A DNA stretch of 64,000 nucleotides, from the NCBI RefSeq assembly GCF_008122525.1, contig NZ_VSRV01000001.1, forward strand, positions 806,001 through 870,000, read 5' to 3'. Source of the stretch: Marinomonas sp. IMCC 4694 (GTDB lineage Bacteria; Pseudomonadota; Gammaproteobacteria; Pseudomonadales; Marinomonadaceae). Below are positions 44,899 to 53,314 of the stretch, piece after piece. The position numbers were made by a program, and so were the translations under genes. The notes below the pieces were generated by a model. That model did not search any database. It had not been told where the DNA came from and worked only from the letters and a program-made list of their open reading frames with translations. Numbering within the stretch: position 1 is the first letter of the stretch; the number at the start of each line of letters is the position of its first letter.

Positions 44899-46095
44899 TT
44901 AGCCAACAACGCGGGCGATGCTCTCGCACAAATAATCGATATTGCTGTCACTGACACCGGCAATGCTCATACGGCCGGTATCCGCGATGTAAATCGCGTA
45001 TTCGCTGCGCAAGGTACGAACTTGCTCTAGGGTTAAGCCAGAATACGAAAACATGCCCCGTTGATCTTGAATAAAGCTGAAATCTTTGCTCACCCCAGAA
45101 GCGGCCAGTTTCGCAACCAGCTTTTCACGCAAACCGTTGATACGATCACGCATGGCCGTTACTTCCAGTTCCCACTCTGCTTTGAGTTCTGGGCTGCTCA
45201 TAATGGTGTACACCACCGCCGCACCATGAGCGGGTGGCATGGAGTAGTTGGCACGAATCGCCTGACCAATAATAGACAGAGCGGCATTCGCTTCGTCTGC
45301 GTTTGCAGCCATCACGCTTAAGCCACCGCAACGCTCACGGTAAATGCCAAAGTTCTTTGAAAAAGAGTTGGCAATCAGCATGTCAGGTACATTTGCCGCC
45401 ATGTGGCGTAAGCCGGCGAGATCTTCGTCTAGGCCATCACCAAAACCTTGATAAGCCGCATCGACTAGCGGTAATAAGCCGCGCTCATTGACAAAGTCGG
45501 TGAGCACCTTCCAATGATCAAATTGCAAATCGATGCCCGTTGGGTTGTGGCAGCAAGCGTGCAACAACAACACATCGCCTGCTTTTACTTCCGCTTTTAG
45601 GGTCGCCATCATGTCGTCGAAGCGAAGGCCATTCGTCGCTGGGTCGTAGTAAGGGTAATCTTTCACTTCTACGCCGGCAGAATCAAAGATGGATTTGTGA
45701 TTTCCCCACGTCGGATCACTCACCCAAAGACGAGCACCCGCCAAATTGGCGCTGATAAAATCCGCCGCAACTTTCAACGCGCCCGTACCGCCAGGTGTTT
45801 GGGTCGAACGAACGCGGCCAGAGGCCATCAGCGGATTGTTTTCGCCCAGTAATAAATCTTTGATGACGGCTTCAAACTCGGCGGCACCAAAAATACCCAA
45901 ATAGCTTTTGGAATCTTCTTGTTCAAGCAAAATGGCTTCGGCTTTTTTGACGGTATTTAAAATCGGCGTATGGCCGTTATCGTCTTTGTACACACCCACA
46001 CCCAAATCGATTTTCTTTGGATTTGGATCGAGTTTATGAGCCATGATAAGAGCTAAAAGAGGGTCGCCAGAAACAGCGTTAAGATGCTTGAACAT
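44899..46095 (-). CDS. aromatic amino acid aminotransferase (AspC/TyrB family)
   Basis: PLP enzyme transaminating aromatic amino acids or aspartate. Class Ib features: WVSDPTWGNHKSIFDSAGVE, LLLHACCHNPTGIDL, the Schiff-base Lys in NSFSKNFGIYRERCGGLSV, and C-terminal MFSYSGLTLEQV and RMSIAGVSDSNIDYL. The ATG at 46095 (MFKHLNAVSGDPLL) is the family start, giving 398 residues; a longer frame to 46155 is unlikely. TyrB-like specificity is not certain. Confidence 0.93.
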   Translation of the reverse strand: MFKHLNAVSGDPLLALIMAHKLDPNPKKIDLGVGVYKDDNGHTPILNTVKKAEAILLEQEDSKSYLGIFGAAEFEAVIKDLLLGENNPLMASGRVRSTQTPGGTGALKVAADFISANLAGARLWVSDPTWGNHKSIFDSAGVEVKDYPYYDPATNGLRFDDMMATLKAEVKAGDVLLLHACCHNPTGIDLQFDHWKVLTDFVNERGLLPLVDAAYQGFGDGLDEDLAGLRHMAANVPDMLIANSFSKNFGIYRERCGGLSVMAANADEANAALSIIGQAIRANYSMPPAHGAAVVYTIMSSPELKAEWELEVTAMRDRINGLREKLVAKLAASGVSKDFSFIQDQRGMFSYSGLTLEQVRTLRSEYAIYIADTGRMSIAGVSDSNIDYLCESIARVVG

Positions 46096-46287
46096 GATGG
46101 TTGCGGGGTCCTTATTAGGGGTCGCGGTCACAGTGCCGCGACCATTTAGATGCATAAAAACAGTCGTTAAATTGAGTCTTCATTTTGCCTTTTTTATGAC
46201 AAAATACAATGCAACAACAAGGTAAATTTCCTGGCCACTGTAAAGAAAAAAAGACACTTACTTTCACCCCATTCATGTGCTCCCTTT

Positions 46288-47496
46288 ATGACTGCTTTTC
46301 AACCGCGTTTTAACACACTCGACCGCTGGCTACATGACCACGCTTTACTCTGGCAATTCGATACCTTTTTGCGCCTCGATACCCCATGGAAAGCGGCTTT
46401 CCCAGATTTGGCGGCGTATCTTGAACAGGTTGCGTTAACCGAACTCCACAGCGAGCGCTTTTACGACGACGTGTTTTGCCTATGTCCAAGTTTGGCTGTA
46501 TCGCGAGATTGGACTCGTCCGGCTCTCACCCCTTTACCGCCGAAGCAAGAACAGACTCACCTAATGCCAAGCTATGTGGCGAACGGTATAAAAGGGCGAA
46601 AATGGGCGCAAATTCAAGCCTTTGTCGGCCATACGCCCGTAGCGAAACAGTACCTTGAGTGGTGTGCGGGCAAAGGGCATTTAGGCAAGCTGTTGGCGTT
46701 TGAACATGGCTGCCCCGTACACAGCCTAGAGTGGCAAAAAACGCTGTGTGACGCCGGCGAGCAAGAAGCCAAACGACTAAAAATAGCGCAAACTTTTACC
46801 CACGCCAATGTGCTCAAACATCAAGGCCAAGCGGCTTTGCAAGACACCGACTGTGTCGTGGCGTTGCATGCTTGTGGCGATTTGCATCGAGTTTTGCTCG
46901 AACAAGCCGTCGATGCACGCACGCAGCAAGTGTGTATTTCGCCTTGTTGTTATCACCTAACCCAAGACGCCGAATACCAGCCTTTGTCGACGTCGGCCAA
47001 GCAATCGGCGCTCACGCTTCGACAAGCCGATTTAAAACTCGCTGTCAAGGAAGTGGCCACGGCAGGTGCCCGTGAGCAGCGACTTAAACAACTCGAGCTT
47101 ACTTACCGACTCGGCTTTGATGCATGGCAGCGCACCGCTCGCCAACAAGATCATTACCTGCCAGTGCCTTCCATACAAAAAGCCATATTAACTCAAGGCT
47201 TTACCGCATTTTGCCACTGGGCTGCAGAGCAAAAACAGCTTTCAGCCCTTTTGAACCAAGTGCCCTGTGACGGCTTTGAAAGTATGGGTGAACAACGCTA
47301 TCAGCACGTCCAAAAACTCGAAGCCATCAGCCAGCTTTTTCGCCCGGCATTGGAATACTGGCTTGTTCTCGATCGTGCTCTGTTTTTAGAGGAAAATGGC
47401 TACTGCGTTGACATCGGCCCTTTTTGTGATAAAAATCTCACCCCTCGAAACTGGATGATAAGAGCCTCGCTTGGCACAGAACAAAAACTGCGCTAG
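46288..47496 (+). CDS. SAM-dependent methyltransferase-like protein
   Basis: 402 residues. A Rossmann-type methyltransferase core sits in the middle: YLEWCAGKGHLGKLLAFEHG (SAM loop), VHSLEW, VVALHACGDLHRVLLEQAV and ISPCCYHL. The HACGDLH/PCCYH pairing is typical of the Methyltransf_32-like family of uncharacterised proteins. Substrate unknown. It is 39 bp upstream of the WYL regulator on the same strand. Confidence 0.8.
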   Translation: MTAFQPRFNTLDRWLHDHALLWQFDTFLRLDTPWKAAFPDLAAYLEQVALTELHSERFYDDVFCLCPSLAVSRDWTRPALTPLPPKQEQTHLMPSYVANGIKGRKWAQIQAFVGHTPVAKQYLEWCAGKGHLGKLLAFEHGCPVHSLEWQKTLCDAGEQEAKRLKIAQTFTHANVLKHQGQAALQDTDCVVALHACGDLHRVLLEQAVDARTQQVCISPCCYHLTQDAEYQPLSTSAKQSALTLRQADLKLAVKEVATAGAREQRLKQLELTYRLGFDAWQRTARQQDHYLPVPSIQKAILTQGFTAFCHWAAEQKQLSALLNQVPCDGFESMGEQRYQHVQKLEAISQLFRPALEYWLVLDRALFLEENGYCVDIGPFCDKNLTPRNWMIRASLGTEQKLR

Positions 47497-47535
47497 ATTG
47501 GGCTAGACAGTCAAAAATGCAAAGGATGCGAATAA

Positions 47536-48363
47536 ATGGACACAGCGCAACGTTACTGGATGCTCGAACTCATTGCCTTTTGGGAAGGGCAAATTAACAC
47601 CAAACCCCTCATGGCCGCCCTTGGTTTAACGCGGCAGAGCGTCAGCCATTTACTGACCCAATATCAACACGAGTTTCCTAACGCGCTAACCTACGACACC
47701 ACACGTAAAGCCTATCAAGTGACCGACGACTTCGTCCCATACTACATCGATCAAACCGTAGATGAATACTTTGCATGGCTGAACTTTGGCCGCATTCCTA
47801 CCTTTTCTCAAGAACCCACTCAGCGCACCCAATATCGTATAGACCCTTTGCCGCGCTTTGTTTCACCTCAAGTGATGCGGCCATTATTAAAAGCCGTTAA
47901 AGACCATGCTGCGGTAGACTGTGAATACTTATCGGTCGCCAGCAGCGACCCACAAGGCCGCTTGTTATACCCGCATTCCTTCGTCAAAACTGCCAACCGC
48001 TGGCATGTTCGAGCGTACTGCGCCCTGCGTGATCAATACCTCGACTTCGTACTCAGCCGCTTTCAAAGCGTCGCTTACGACGGTGATCCTGCCGTGCAAA
48101 CCCAAGAACAAGACGTTCTTTGGACGACACAAGTGCCCTTGATATTGTCCCCAGACCCCCGCCTTACCGACAAACAAAAAAACGTCCTCGAAAACGACTA
48201 CGGCATGACCAACGGCCAACTGCACATCACCACCCGCGCCGCTCTAGTGAAATACACCCTCGACGACCTGCAAATCAAAACCAAAATGCTCGAAGCCAAC
48301 CCACAGGCCCAACAACTCGTCTGTGTAAACTATACCGACATAAAACAATGGTTATACGACTGA
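47536..48363 (+). CDS. WYL-domain transcriptional regulator
   Basis: 275 residues: an N-terminal winged helix-turn-helix (LIAFWEGQINTKPLMAALGL then TRQSVSHLLTQYQ), a middle linker and a WYL domain (VDCEYLSVASSDPQGRLLYP, HSFVKTANRWHVRAYCALRD). This is the layout of BrxR/CapW-type repressors found beside defence systems. It ends 170 bp before cas1, on the same strand, and the gap has two palindromes. Control of the cas genes is inferred; it could equally regulate itself and the methyltransferase. Confidence 0.88.
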   Translation: MDTAQRYWMLELIAFWEGQINTKPLMAALGLTRQSVSHLLTQYQHEFPNALTYDTTRKAYQVTDDFVPYYIDQTVDEYFAWLNFGRIPTFSQEPTQRTQYRIDPLPRFVSPQVMRPLLKAVKDHAAVDCEYLSVASSDPQGRLLYPHSFVKTANRWHVRAYCALRDQYLDFVLSRFQSVAYDGDPAVQTQEQDVLWTTQVPLILSPDPRLTDKQKNVLENDYGMTNGQLHITTRAALVKYTLDDLQIKTKMLEANPQAQQLVCVNYTDIKQWLYD

Positions 48364-48369
48364 AAAACG

Positions 48370-48430
48370 CCGTTTAAACGGAAAACCGCCCAACACCTGT
48401 AAAGTTTTTTTACCTGTGTAAAACCACAGG
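48370..48430. promoter_or_regulatory. palindromes upstream of cas1
   Basis: A perfect 12-bp palindrome CCGTTTAAACGG (48370-48381) and an inverted repeat CCTGTG-N6-CACAGG (48413-48430) lie between the WYL regulator and cas1. The half-site CCTGT also occurs at 48396-48400. These are candidate operators; no clear -35/-10 pair was found nearby. Confidence 0.4.
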
Positions 48431-48533
48431 ATTGTTGAAACAAGAAGAGTGGGGCAAAGTGTCGTTAAGTTGCTCTATAAGCCAGAATAAAACAGAAATA
48501 GAAAACAACAGGAACCCCAAGAAGGAATTTTAA

Positions 48534-49520
48534 ATGGAACAGTTTTCACCATCAGACATGAAAGCCATATTGCACTCCAAGCGCGCCAATATGTATTACC
48601 TAGAATATTGTCGCGTCATGCAAAAAGATGGGCGCGTTCTTTACCTGACTGAAACACTTTCTAATAAGAAGGCAGGAGAAAACCAATATTTTAATATCCC
48701 GATTGCCAACACAACAGTACTTCTTCTTGGTAACGGCACCTCTATCACCCAAGCCGCCATGCGTATGCTCGCTCAAGCCGGAGTATTAGTTGGGTTTTGT
48801 GGCGGTGGTGGAACGCCGCTTTATATGGCATGTGAAGTCGAATGGTTCACGCCTCAGAGTGAATATCGCCCCACCGAGTACCTGCATGGTTGGTTGCAAT
48901 TTTGGTTTGATGACGGCAAACGCCTAGAAGCGGCAAAGACATTTCAAAGAACACGATTAGATTATTTAGAACGTATTTGGACAAAAGACAAAGACCTCAA
49001 AAGTGAGGGTTTTGCATTGCAAGACTCGATTTTGCAAACGTCTTTCCAAATTTTTCACAATCGCACCGATGCGGCGACCAAGCAGTCTGACTTATTGCTG
49101 ACAGAAGCCCAACTTACCAAAGCACTTTATAAATACGCCGCGAATGCTGTGAACATTGAAGGTTTTAAGCGTGAGCATCAAGGCTCGACAAAAAATAGCA
49201 ACGACAAAGCCAACGACTTCTTAAACCACGGCAATTATCTTGCCTATGGCTTAGCCGCTTGTTGTTTGTGGGTGCTTGGCATACCTCATGGTTTTGCTGT
49301 TATGCATGGCAAAACCCGACGCGGTGCCTTGGTGTTCGATGTCGCGGACTTGATAAAAGATGCCATCGTGCTGCCTTGGGCTTTTATTTGTGCCAAAGAA
49401 AACGCCACAGAACAAGAATTTCGTCAGCAGGTACTGCAAAAATTCACCGACCATAAAGCGCTGGATTTTATGTTTGATACGGTGAAATCCCTAGCATTAC
49501 AAAGCCAAGGAGAAGAGTGA
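48534..49520 (+). CDS. cas1: CRISPR integrase Cas1, type I-F
   Basis: 328 residues. Spacer-integration nuclease/integrase working with Cas2. Type I-F features: start MEQFSPSDMKAILHSKRANM, YLEYCRVMQKDGRVLYLTE, LLLGNGTSITQAAMRMLAQA, ALYKYAANAVNIEGFKREHQ and FLNHGNYLAYGLAACCLWVL with catalytic Glu, His and Asp/Glu positions (HGFAVMHGKTRRGALVFDVA). It overlaps the following small ORF (TGATG at 49518-49522). Confidence 0.96.
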   Translation: MEQFSPSDMKAILHSKRANMYYLEYCRVMQKDGRVLYLTETLSNKKAGENQYFNIPIANTTVLLLGNGTSITQAAMRMLAQAGVLVGFCGGGGTPLYMACEVEWFTPQSEYRPTEYLHGWLQFWFDDGKRLEAAKTFQRTRLDYLERIWTKDKDLKSEGFALQDSILQTSFQIFHNRTDAATKQSDLLLTEAQLTKALYKYAANAVNIEGFKREHQGSTKNSNDKANDFLNHGNYLAYGLAACCLWVLGIPHGFAVMHGKTRRGALVFDVADLIKDAIVLPWAFICAKENATEQEFRQQVLQKFTDHKALDFMFDTVKSLALQSQGEE

Positions 49521-49750
49521 TGGCTAGCAAGAACAAAGTAGTAAGCATCCTAGGTGAAAGCATCACAATAACCGATGATGACTATATTTCATTGACCAAT
49601 ATGCTCAAGGTAAAAGAGGGAGATTTTTTTATTTCAGATTGGCTTCGCAACCGCAACACAGTGGAGTATTTAGGCATTTGGGAACGCATCCACAACCCAG
49701 ATTTTAATTATGGCGAATTCGCCACAATTAAAAGTTTGGAGCAAAAATAA
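49520..49750 (+). CDS. short KilA-N-type ORF between cas1 and cas2-3
   Basis: 76 residues. The core ISLTNMLKVKEGDFFISDWL followed by RNRNTVEYLGIWERIHNPDF matches the N-terminal half of KilA-N DNA-binding domains of phage and defence-linked proteins, which are normally ~250-280 residues. It stops right after NYGEFATIKSL, where full proteins continue, so it is truncated or a minimal form. The ORF is embedded cleanly: ATG overlaps the cas1 stop (AGGAGAAG upstream) and its stop is 2 bp before cas2-3. The family is recognised from memory; function in CRISPR is unknown. Confidence 0.8.
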   Translation: MASKNKVVSILGESITITDDDYISLTNMLKVKEGDFFISDWLRNRNTVEYLGIWERIHNPDFNYGEFATIKSLEQK

Positions 49751-49752
49751 CC

Positions 49753-52700
49753 ATGATGGTGACCTTTGTTTCTCAGTGCGAGAAAAACTCGCTCAAAAAA
49801 ACACGGCGTGTTCTTGATGCCTTTGCCAACCGAATTGGCGACAACACCTGGCAAACTCTTATTACTGAAGATGGGCTTTTAACCGTCAAAAAAATGCTAC
49901 GTAAAACCGCCAGCAAAAACACCGCCGTAAGCTGCCACTGGATACGCTCACGGTCGAGAAGTCAGTTTTTATGGGTAGTGGGGAATAAAACGAAATTTAA
50001 TGAACAGGGTGTAGTGCCAGTGAATAGTACACGAAGAGATTTGCTAAAAAGTGAAATGGAAAACGATTGGCATTATTTGCCATTAATTAAAGCATTAGCA
50101 AGTTTAGCCGCGCTCCTACATGACTGGGGTAAAGCGACTAAACTGTTTCAAGAAAAGCTATCGCCGAACAGTAAAAATAAGTTCAAAGGTGATCCCATTC
50201 GACACGAATGGATCTCGCTTTTATTACTGCGTGCATTTGTTCAAACAACCAATAGCGCAACAGATGACGAATGGTTGGAAAAGCTTTACCAAGGAAATAT
50301 CGACGAAGAACAACTAAAGATACTCGTTCAAAATTCGGCTTTAACGCCGTTAGCAAACTTGCCGCCGATAGCCCAGCTGATTGCATGGTTAATTGTTTCT
50401 CATCACCGCTTGCCTTCTTTATTTAAAGATCAATCTGGTATTTACAAAAGCGAGCAAGCGCAATCTATGAATATCATGTTGCGGCGCATCACCAAAGAGT
50501 GGGGTTATGAAAATCGTCAAAACGAAGCAGAATACCAAAAACGTTTAAAAAGCTGTTTTAGCTTCCCCAATGGATTGTTAAGCAACTCAAATCAGTGGCT
50601 GAAAAACGTCAAGCGTTGGTCTAAACATCTTATCGAAAATAAAGCTTATGCCCTGAAAAGTATCGAGAATGGCAGCTATCGTCTGGTATTGAATCACGCT
50701 CGTTTGTGCTTAATGTTGGGGGATCATTATTACTCTTCTCAAGACGCCGCTAAAGGGTGGGAAGACACCACAGGACTGTTTGCCAATACAGATAAAAACA
50801 CCCAAGAATTGAAGCAAAAGCTAGATGAGCACTTAGTGGGTGTTGCCCAGCATTCAGCCAGAATTGCTCACTTGCTCCCTGCTTTTGAAAACGAGCCACC
50901 TTTTGCCGAAGACATCCAAACGTTACGAAAAGCAAGCCCGAAAGCGTTTCAATGGCAAGATAAGGCCGTTAATAAAATCACCGAATATTATCGAAGCATT
51001 GAACCCAATAAACTCAAGCAAGGTTTTTTTGCCGTTAATATGGCCAGCACGGGTTGTGGCAAAACCTTTGCTAACGCCAAAGTTATGCGGGCATTGTCCA
51101 AGGATCAGAAAAGTTTACGTTTTGTATTAGCGTTGGGGCTTCGTACCTTGACCTTGCAAACAGGACGAGAATATCGAGACAGAGTGGGCTTAGACAACAG
51201 CGAATTGGCCGTACTGATCGGCTCTCGTGCCGTGATGGAGTTAGATCAGCGTAATGTGGCGTTACAAATAAAAGAGTCTAATGAAAGTTCTGGTTCAGAG
51301 TCACAAGAGTCACTATTAAACGAAGATGTTGACTTTGATTGCGCCATTCCAGAGCACGCCTTAACGACGGTGTTAACCAAGCAGCGAGACAAGCAGTTTC
51401 TGTATGCTCCAGTGCTTGCTTGTACGATAGATCATCTCATGTCGGCCACAGAGACTAAGCGGGGCGGTCGTTACATATTACCGACTTTGCGGCTGATGTC
51501 TTCAGATCTTGTGATCGACGAAATTGACGACTTCACCGGAGACGACTTAATCGCCATCGGTCGGTTGATCCACCTAGCTGGCATGTTAGGGCGTAAAGTG
51601 ATGATTTCTTCCGCCACGATTCCACCTCACATGGCAGAAGGTTACTTTAAAGCCTATCGGGATGGCTGGCGTTTATACTGTCAAACTCGCGATGCTAGCC
51701 CTATTATTGGCTGTGCTTGGATCGATGAATTTGCTACCGAAGTACAGAGTAACAGTGCAGAGAATCTTGAAAGTGCCATTTTGTCTTATAGAGACAATCA
51801 TGCGGGCTTCATTCAGAAGCGGGTGGAAAAATTAGGCAAGCAACCCGCAAAACGTAAAGCGGACATTGCTTCTTGCCAAAGTATTATTGAGCAACATAAG
51901 ACCCAAAGGCAACAGGATGTCGATGTTGTTGAGAGTAAGCAAGGTGCGTATTTTAGTGTGATTTTTCAACAAGCATGCTTAAAGCATGAAGCGCACTATT
52001 TTGAAGATCCAGTAACTCAGTTAAGAGTCTCTTTTGGTGTAGTACGTATGGCGAACATCTCGCCGTGTGTTGCCCTGACCAAGTATCTACTTACCAAGGC
52101 ATTACCTAGTCATATCGAAGTGCGTGTTATGGCGTATCACAGTCAACAAGTTATGTTGTTGCGCTCTGAGCAAGAACGTCATTTGGACGAAGTGCTCAAA
52201 CGCAAAGAGAAATCGGGCGAATTACCAAACGCACTAAAAAATTCAATTATTAGACAACATGTAAAGCGTATTCAGCAAAATCAACCAGACGTGCGCAATG
52301 TGCTCTTTATCTTAGTCGCTACGCCGGTTGAAGAAGTAGGGCGAGACCATGATTTTGATTGGGCCGTCATAGAACCTTCCTCTTACCGTGCCATTATTCA
52401 GCTCGCAGGGCGTGTGAGACGGCATCGAGAGGATAAAGTAGAGAGCACTAACATTGCGCTCATGCAATACAACTGGAAGGGCATTCGTGATACACAGCGA
52501 GAAGATTCAATTGTATTTAATCGACCTGGATTTGAAGAAAATAGCCTTTGCCTAGCACACCATAACCTAGATGATCTGCTCGATGTGGAGCAAATTGGCA
52601 AACGTCTGGATGCGATACCAAGAATTCAATTATCCGATCATTTAACCGCTAAATACATGCGTAACGTATCAGAAACCAACAGATTATCAGAACTCGAACA

Positions 52701-53151
52701 CATCGCCACATGGCGCTGGTTAGCAAATTATAAAACGACAGGCAGCGATGCGCAGATTGGCCCTCACACTCTTCAAGGTTGGTTGAATCAGCATTGGTTT
52801 TTAACGGCTTTACCACAAATACTGACACCCTTTCGTCAAAGCCAAGCCAGTCTAAATACATATTTGGTATTTAGTGAACCACACCAAGCGAGCTTCTTCT
52901 GTGAAAAAGATGATGACGGCCATGTGATTAATCGAGAAGCTATACTCAATATTCGGCGGGAATCTCTAGACGATTTCGCTATGGCAAAGCTGTGGTTAAC
53001 ACGTGACTTTGATCAAAGTTGTATCACGTTGGCCTCAGAAAAAGACCTAAGCCAAAAAGTCGTTTCTATTCGCTATGGTGAATTGAATTTTCCTCATAAT
53101 GAAAAGAAACAGTACGTTTATAACGATCAATTAGGGCTAGTAAAGCTATAA
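49753..53151 (+). CDS. cas3: Cas2-3 fusion nuclease-helicase, type I-F
   Basis: 1132 residues. An N-terminal Cas2-like domain (about 1-90: MVTFVSQCEKNSLKKTRRVL, NTAVSCHWIRSRSRS) is fused to Cas3. The HD nuclease has His123-Asp124 in LLHDWGK and IRHEW and VSHHRLP later. Helicase motifs: Walker A TGCGKT (433-438), DEID (589-592), SSAT in MISSATIPP and motif VI QLAGRVRRHR. It degrades targets marked by the Csy complex and pairs with Cas1 in adaptation. All motifs look intact. Its stop lies against the terminator of the minus-strand mini-array. Confidence 0.97.
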   Translation: MMVTFVSQCEKNSLKKTRRVLDAFANRIGDNTWQTLITEDGLLTVKKMLRKTASKNTAVSCHWIRSRSRSQFLWVVGNKTKFNEQGVVPVNSTRRDLLKSEMENDWHYLPLIKALASLAALLHDWGKATKLFQEKLSPNSKNKFKGDPIRHEWISLLLLRAFVQTTNSATDDEWLEKLYQGNIDEEQLKILVQNSALTPLANLPPIAQLIAWLIVSHHRLPSLFKDQSGIYKSEQAQSMNIMLRRITKEWGYENRQNEAEYQKRLKSCFSFPNGLLSNSNQWLKNVKRWSKHLIENKAYALKSIENGSYRLVLNHARLCLMLGDHYYSSQDAAKGWEDTTGLFANTDKNTQELKQKLDEHLVGVAQHSARIAHLLPAFENEPPFAEDIQTLRKASPKAFQWQDKAVNKITEYYRSIEPNKLKQGFFAVNMASTGCGKTFANAKVMRALSKDQKSLRFVLALGLRTLTLQTGREYRDRVGLDNSELAVLIGSRAVMELDQRNVALQIKESNESSGSESQESLLNEDVDFDCAIPEHALTTVLTKQRDKQFLYAPVLACTIDHLMSATETKRGGRYILPTLRLMSSDLVIDEIDDFTGDDLIAIGRLIHLAGMLGRKVMISSATIPPHMAEGYFKAYRDGWRLYCQTRDASPIIGCAWIDEFATEVQSNSAENLESAILSYRDNHAGFIQKRVEKLGKQPAKRKADIASCQSIIEQHKTQRQQDVDVVESKQGAYFSVIFQQACLKHEAHYFEDPVTQLRVSFGVVRMANISPCVALTKYLLTKALPSHIEVRVMAYHSQQVMLLRSEQERHLDEVLKRKEKSGELPNALKNSIIRQHVKRIQQNQPDVRNVLFILVATPVEEVGRDHDFDWAVIEPSSYRAIIQLAGRVRRHREDKVESTNIALMQYNWKGIRDTQREDSIVFNRPGFEENSLCLAHHNLDDLLDVEQIGKRLDAIPRIQLSDHLTAKYMRNVSETNRLSELEHIATWRWLANYKTTGSDAQIGPHTLQGWLNQHWFLTALPQILTPFRQSQASLNTYLVFSEPHQASFFCEKDDDGHVINREAILNIRRESLDDFAMAKLWLTRDFDQSCITLASEKDLSQKVVSIRYGELNFPHNEKKQYVYNDQLGLVKL

Positions 53152-53180
53152 AAAAAGCCAGGGAGTTATAGCCCCTGGCT
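53150..53180 (-). terminator. intrinsic terminator of the minus-strand mini-array RNA
   Basis: On the minus strand AGCCAGGG, 9-nt loop, CCCTGGCT (8-bp perfect stem, 53156-53163 with 53173-53180) followed by T7 (53150-53156). The T-tract exists only in the minus direction, although no minus-strand protein gene lies nearby. This points to a small minus-strand transcript. Confidence 0.8.
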
Positions 53181-53249
53181 CAATAAACTGCGTGTACGGC
53201 AGTGTAATTACATTGGTACATTTTCTAAGCTGCTCGATTAGCAGAGCTG
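53150..53249 (-). ncRNA. CRISPR mini-array producing a candidate cas-regulating crRNA
   Basis: Read on the minus strand. Repeat-like element A (53249-53222) folds as stem CTGCT/AGCAG with a 5-nt loop and ends in CTTAGAAA, identical to the handle of the array repeats. A 14-nt spacer (53221-53208, ATGTACCAATGTAA) follows. Repeat-like element B (53207-53180) has CTGCC/CGCAG around GTACA. Each matches the array repeat at 18 of 28 positions by my alignment, and the A stem has two compensatory base-pair changes. A terminator closes the unit. Cas6f processing would give an RNA with a full handle, a 14-16 nt guide and a 3' hairpin. Such standalone repeat pairs that repress cas8 promoters are known for type I-F1; function here is inferred. 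Confidence 0.82.
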
Positions 53250-53250
53250 G

Positions 53251-53279
53251 ATTGTAATGAGTTAACAATTAAAAGTCAT
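53251..53279 (-). promoter_or_regulatory. candidate promoter of the mini-array RNA
   Basis: Minus strand ATGACT (53274-53279, 4/6), 17-bp spacer, TACAAT (53251-53256, 5/6). Initiation about 7 bp downstream would fall near 53244, the first base of the element A stem. Confidence 0.45.
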
Positions 53280-53296
53280 CAACGACCAATTTTAAA

Positions 53297-53314
53297 AATT
53301 TCATTGCTACATGG
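53297..53314 (-). promoter_or_regulatory. protospacer-like target of the mini-array guide next to the cas8f -35
   Basis: Minus strand reads CC (PAM, 53314-53313) followed by ATGTAGCAATGAAATT (53312-53297). The mini-array guide plus two bases reads ATGTACCAATGTAATT. Fourteen of 16 positions match, and both mismatches are at positions 6 and 12, which are flipped out and unread in type I complexes. The PAM touches the -35 hexamer at 53315. Confidence 0.82.

Noticed and set aside
46288..48363. Methyltransferase-WYL pair as a BREX or other defence island
   Set aside because: No other defence genes are present apart from CRISPR; the methyltransferase lacks DNA-methylase motifs such as DPPY or NPPY.
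49520..49750. Small ORF after cas1 as a separate Cas2
   Set aside because: The sequence matches KilA-N, not Cas2, and a Cas2-like domain is already fused at the N-terminus of Cas3.
53156..53180. Hairpin as terminator of cas2-3
   Set aside because: There is no T-tract on the plus strand after the hairpin; it is on the minus strand. A weak bidirectional role cannot be excluded.
53187..53203. Reading hairpin B as a plus-strand repeat
   Set aside because: The stem is nearly palindromic, but the intact handle of element A, the guide match and the terminator all agree with the minus strand only.
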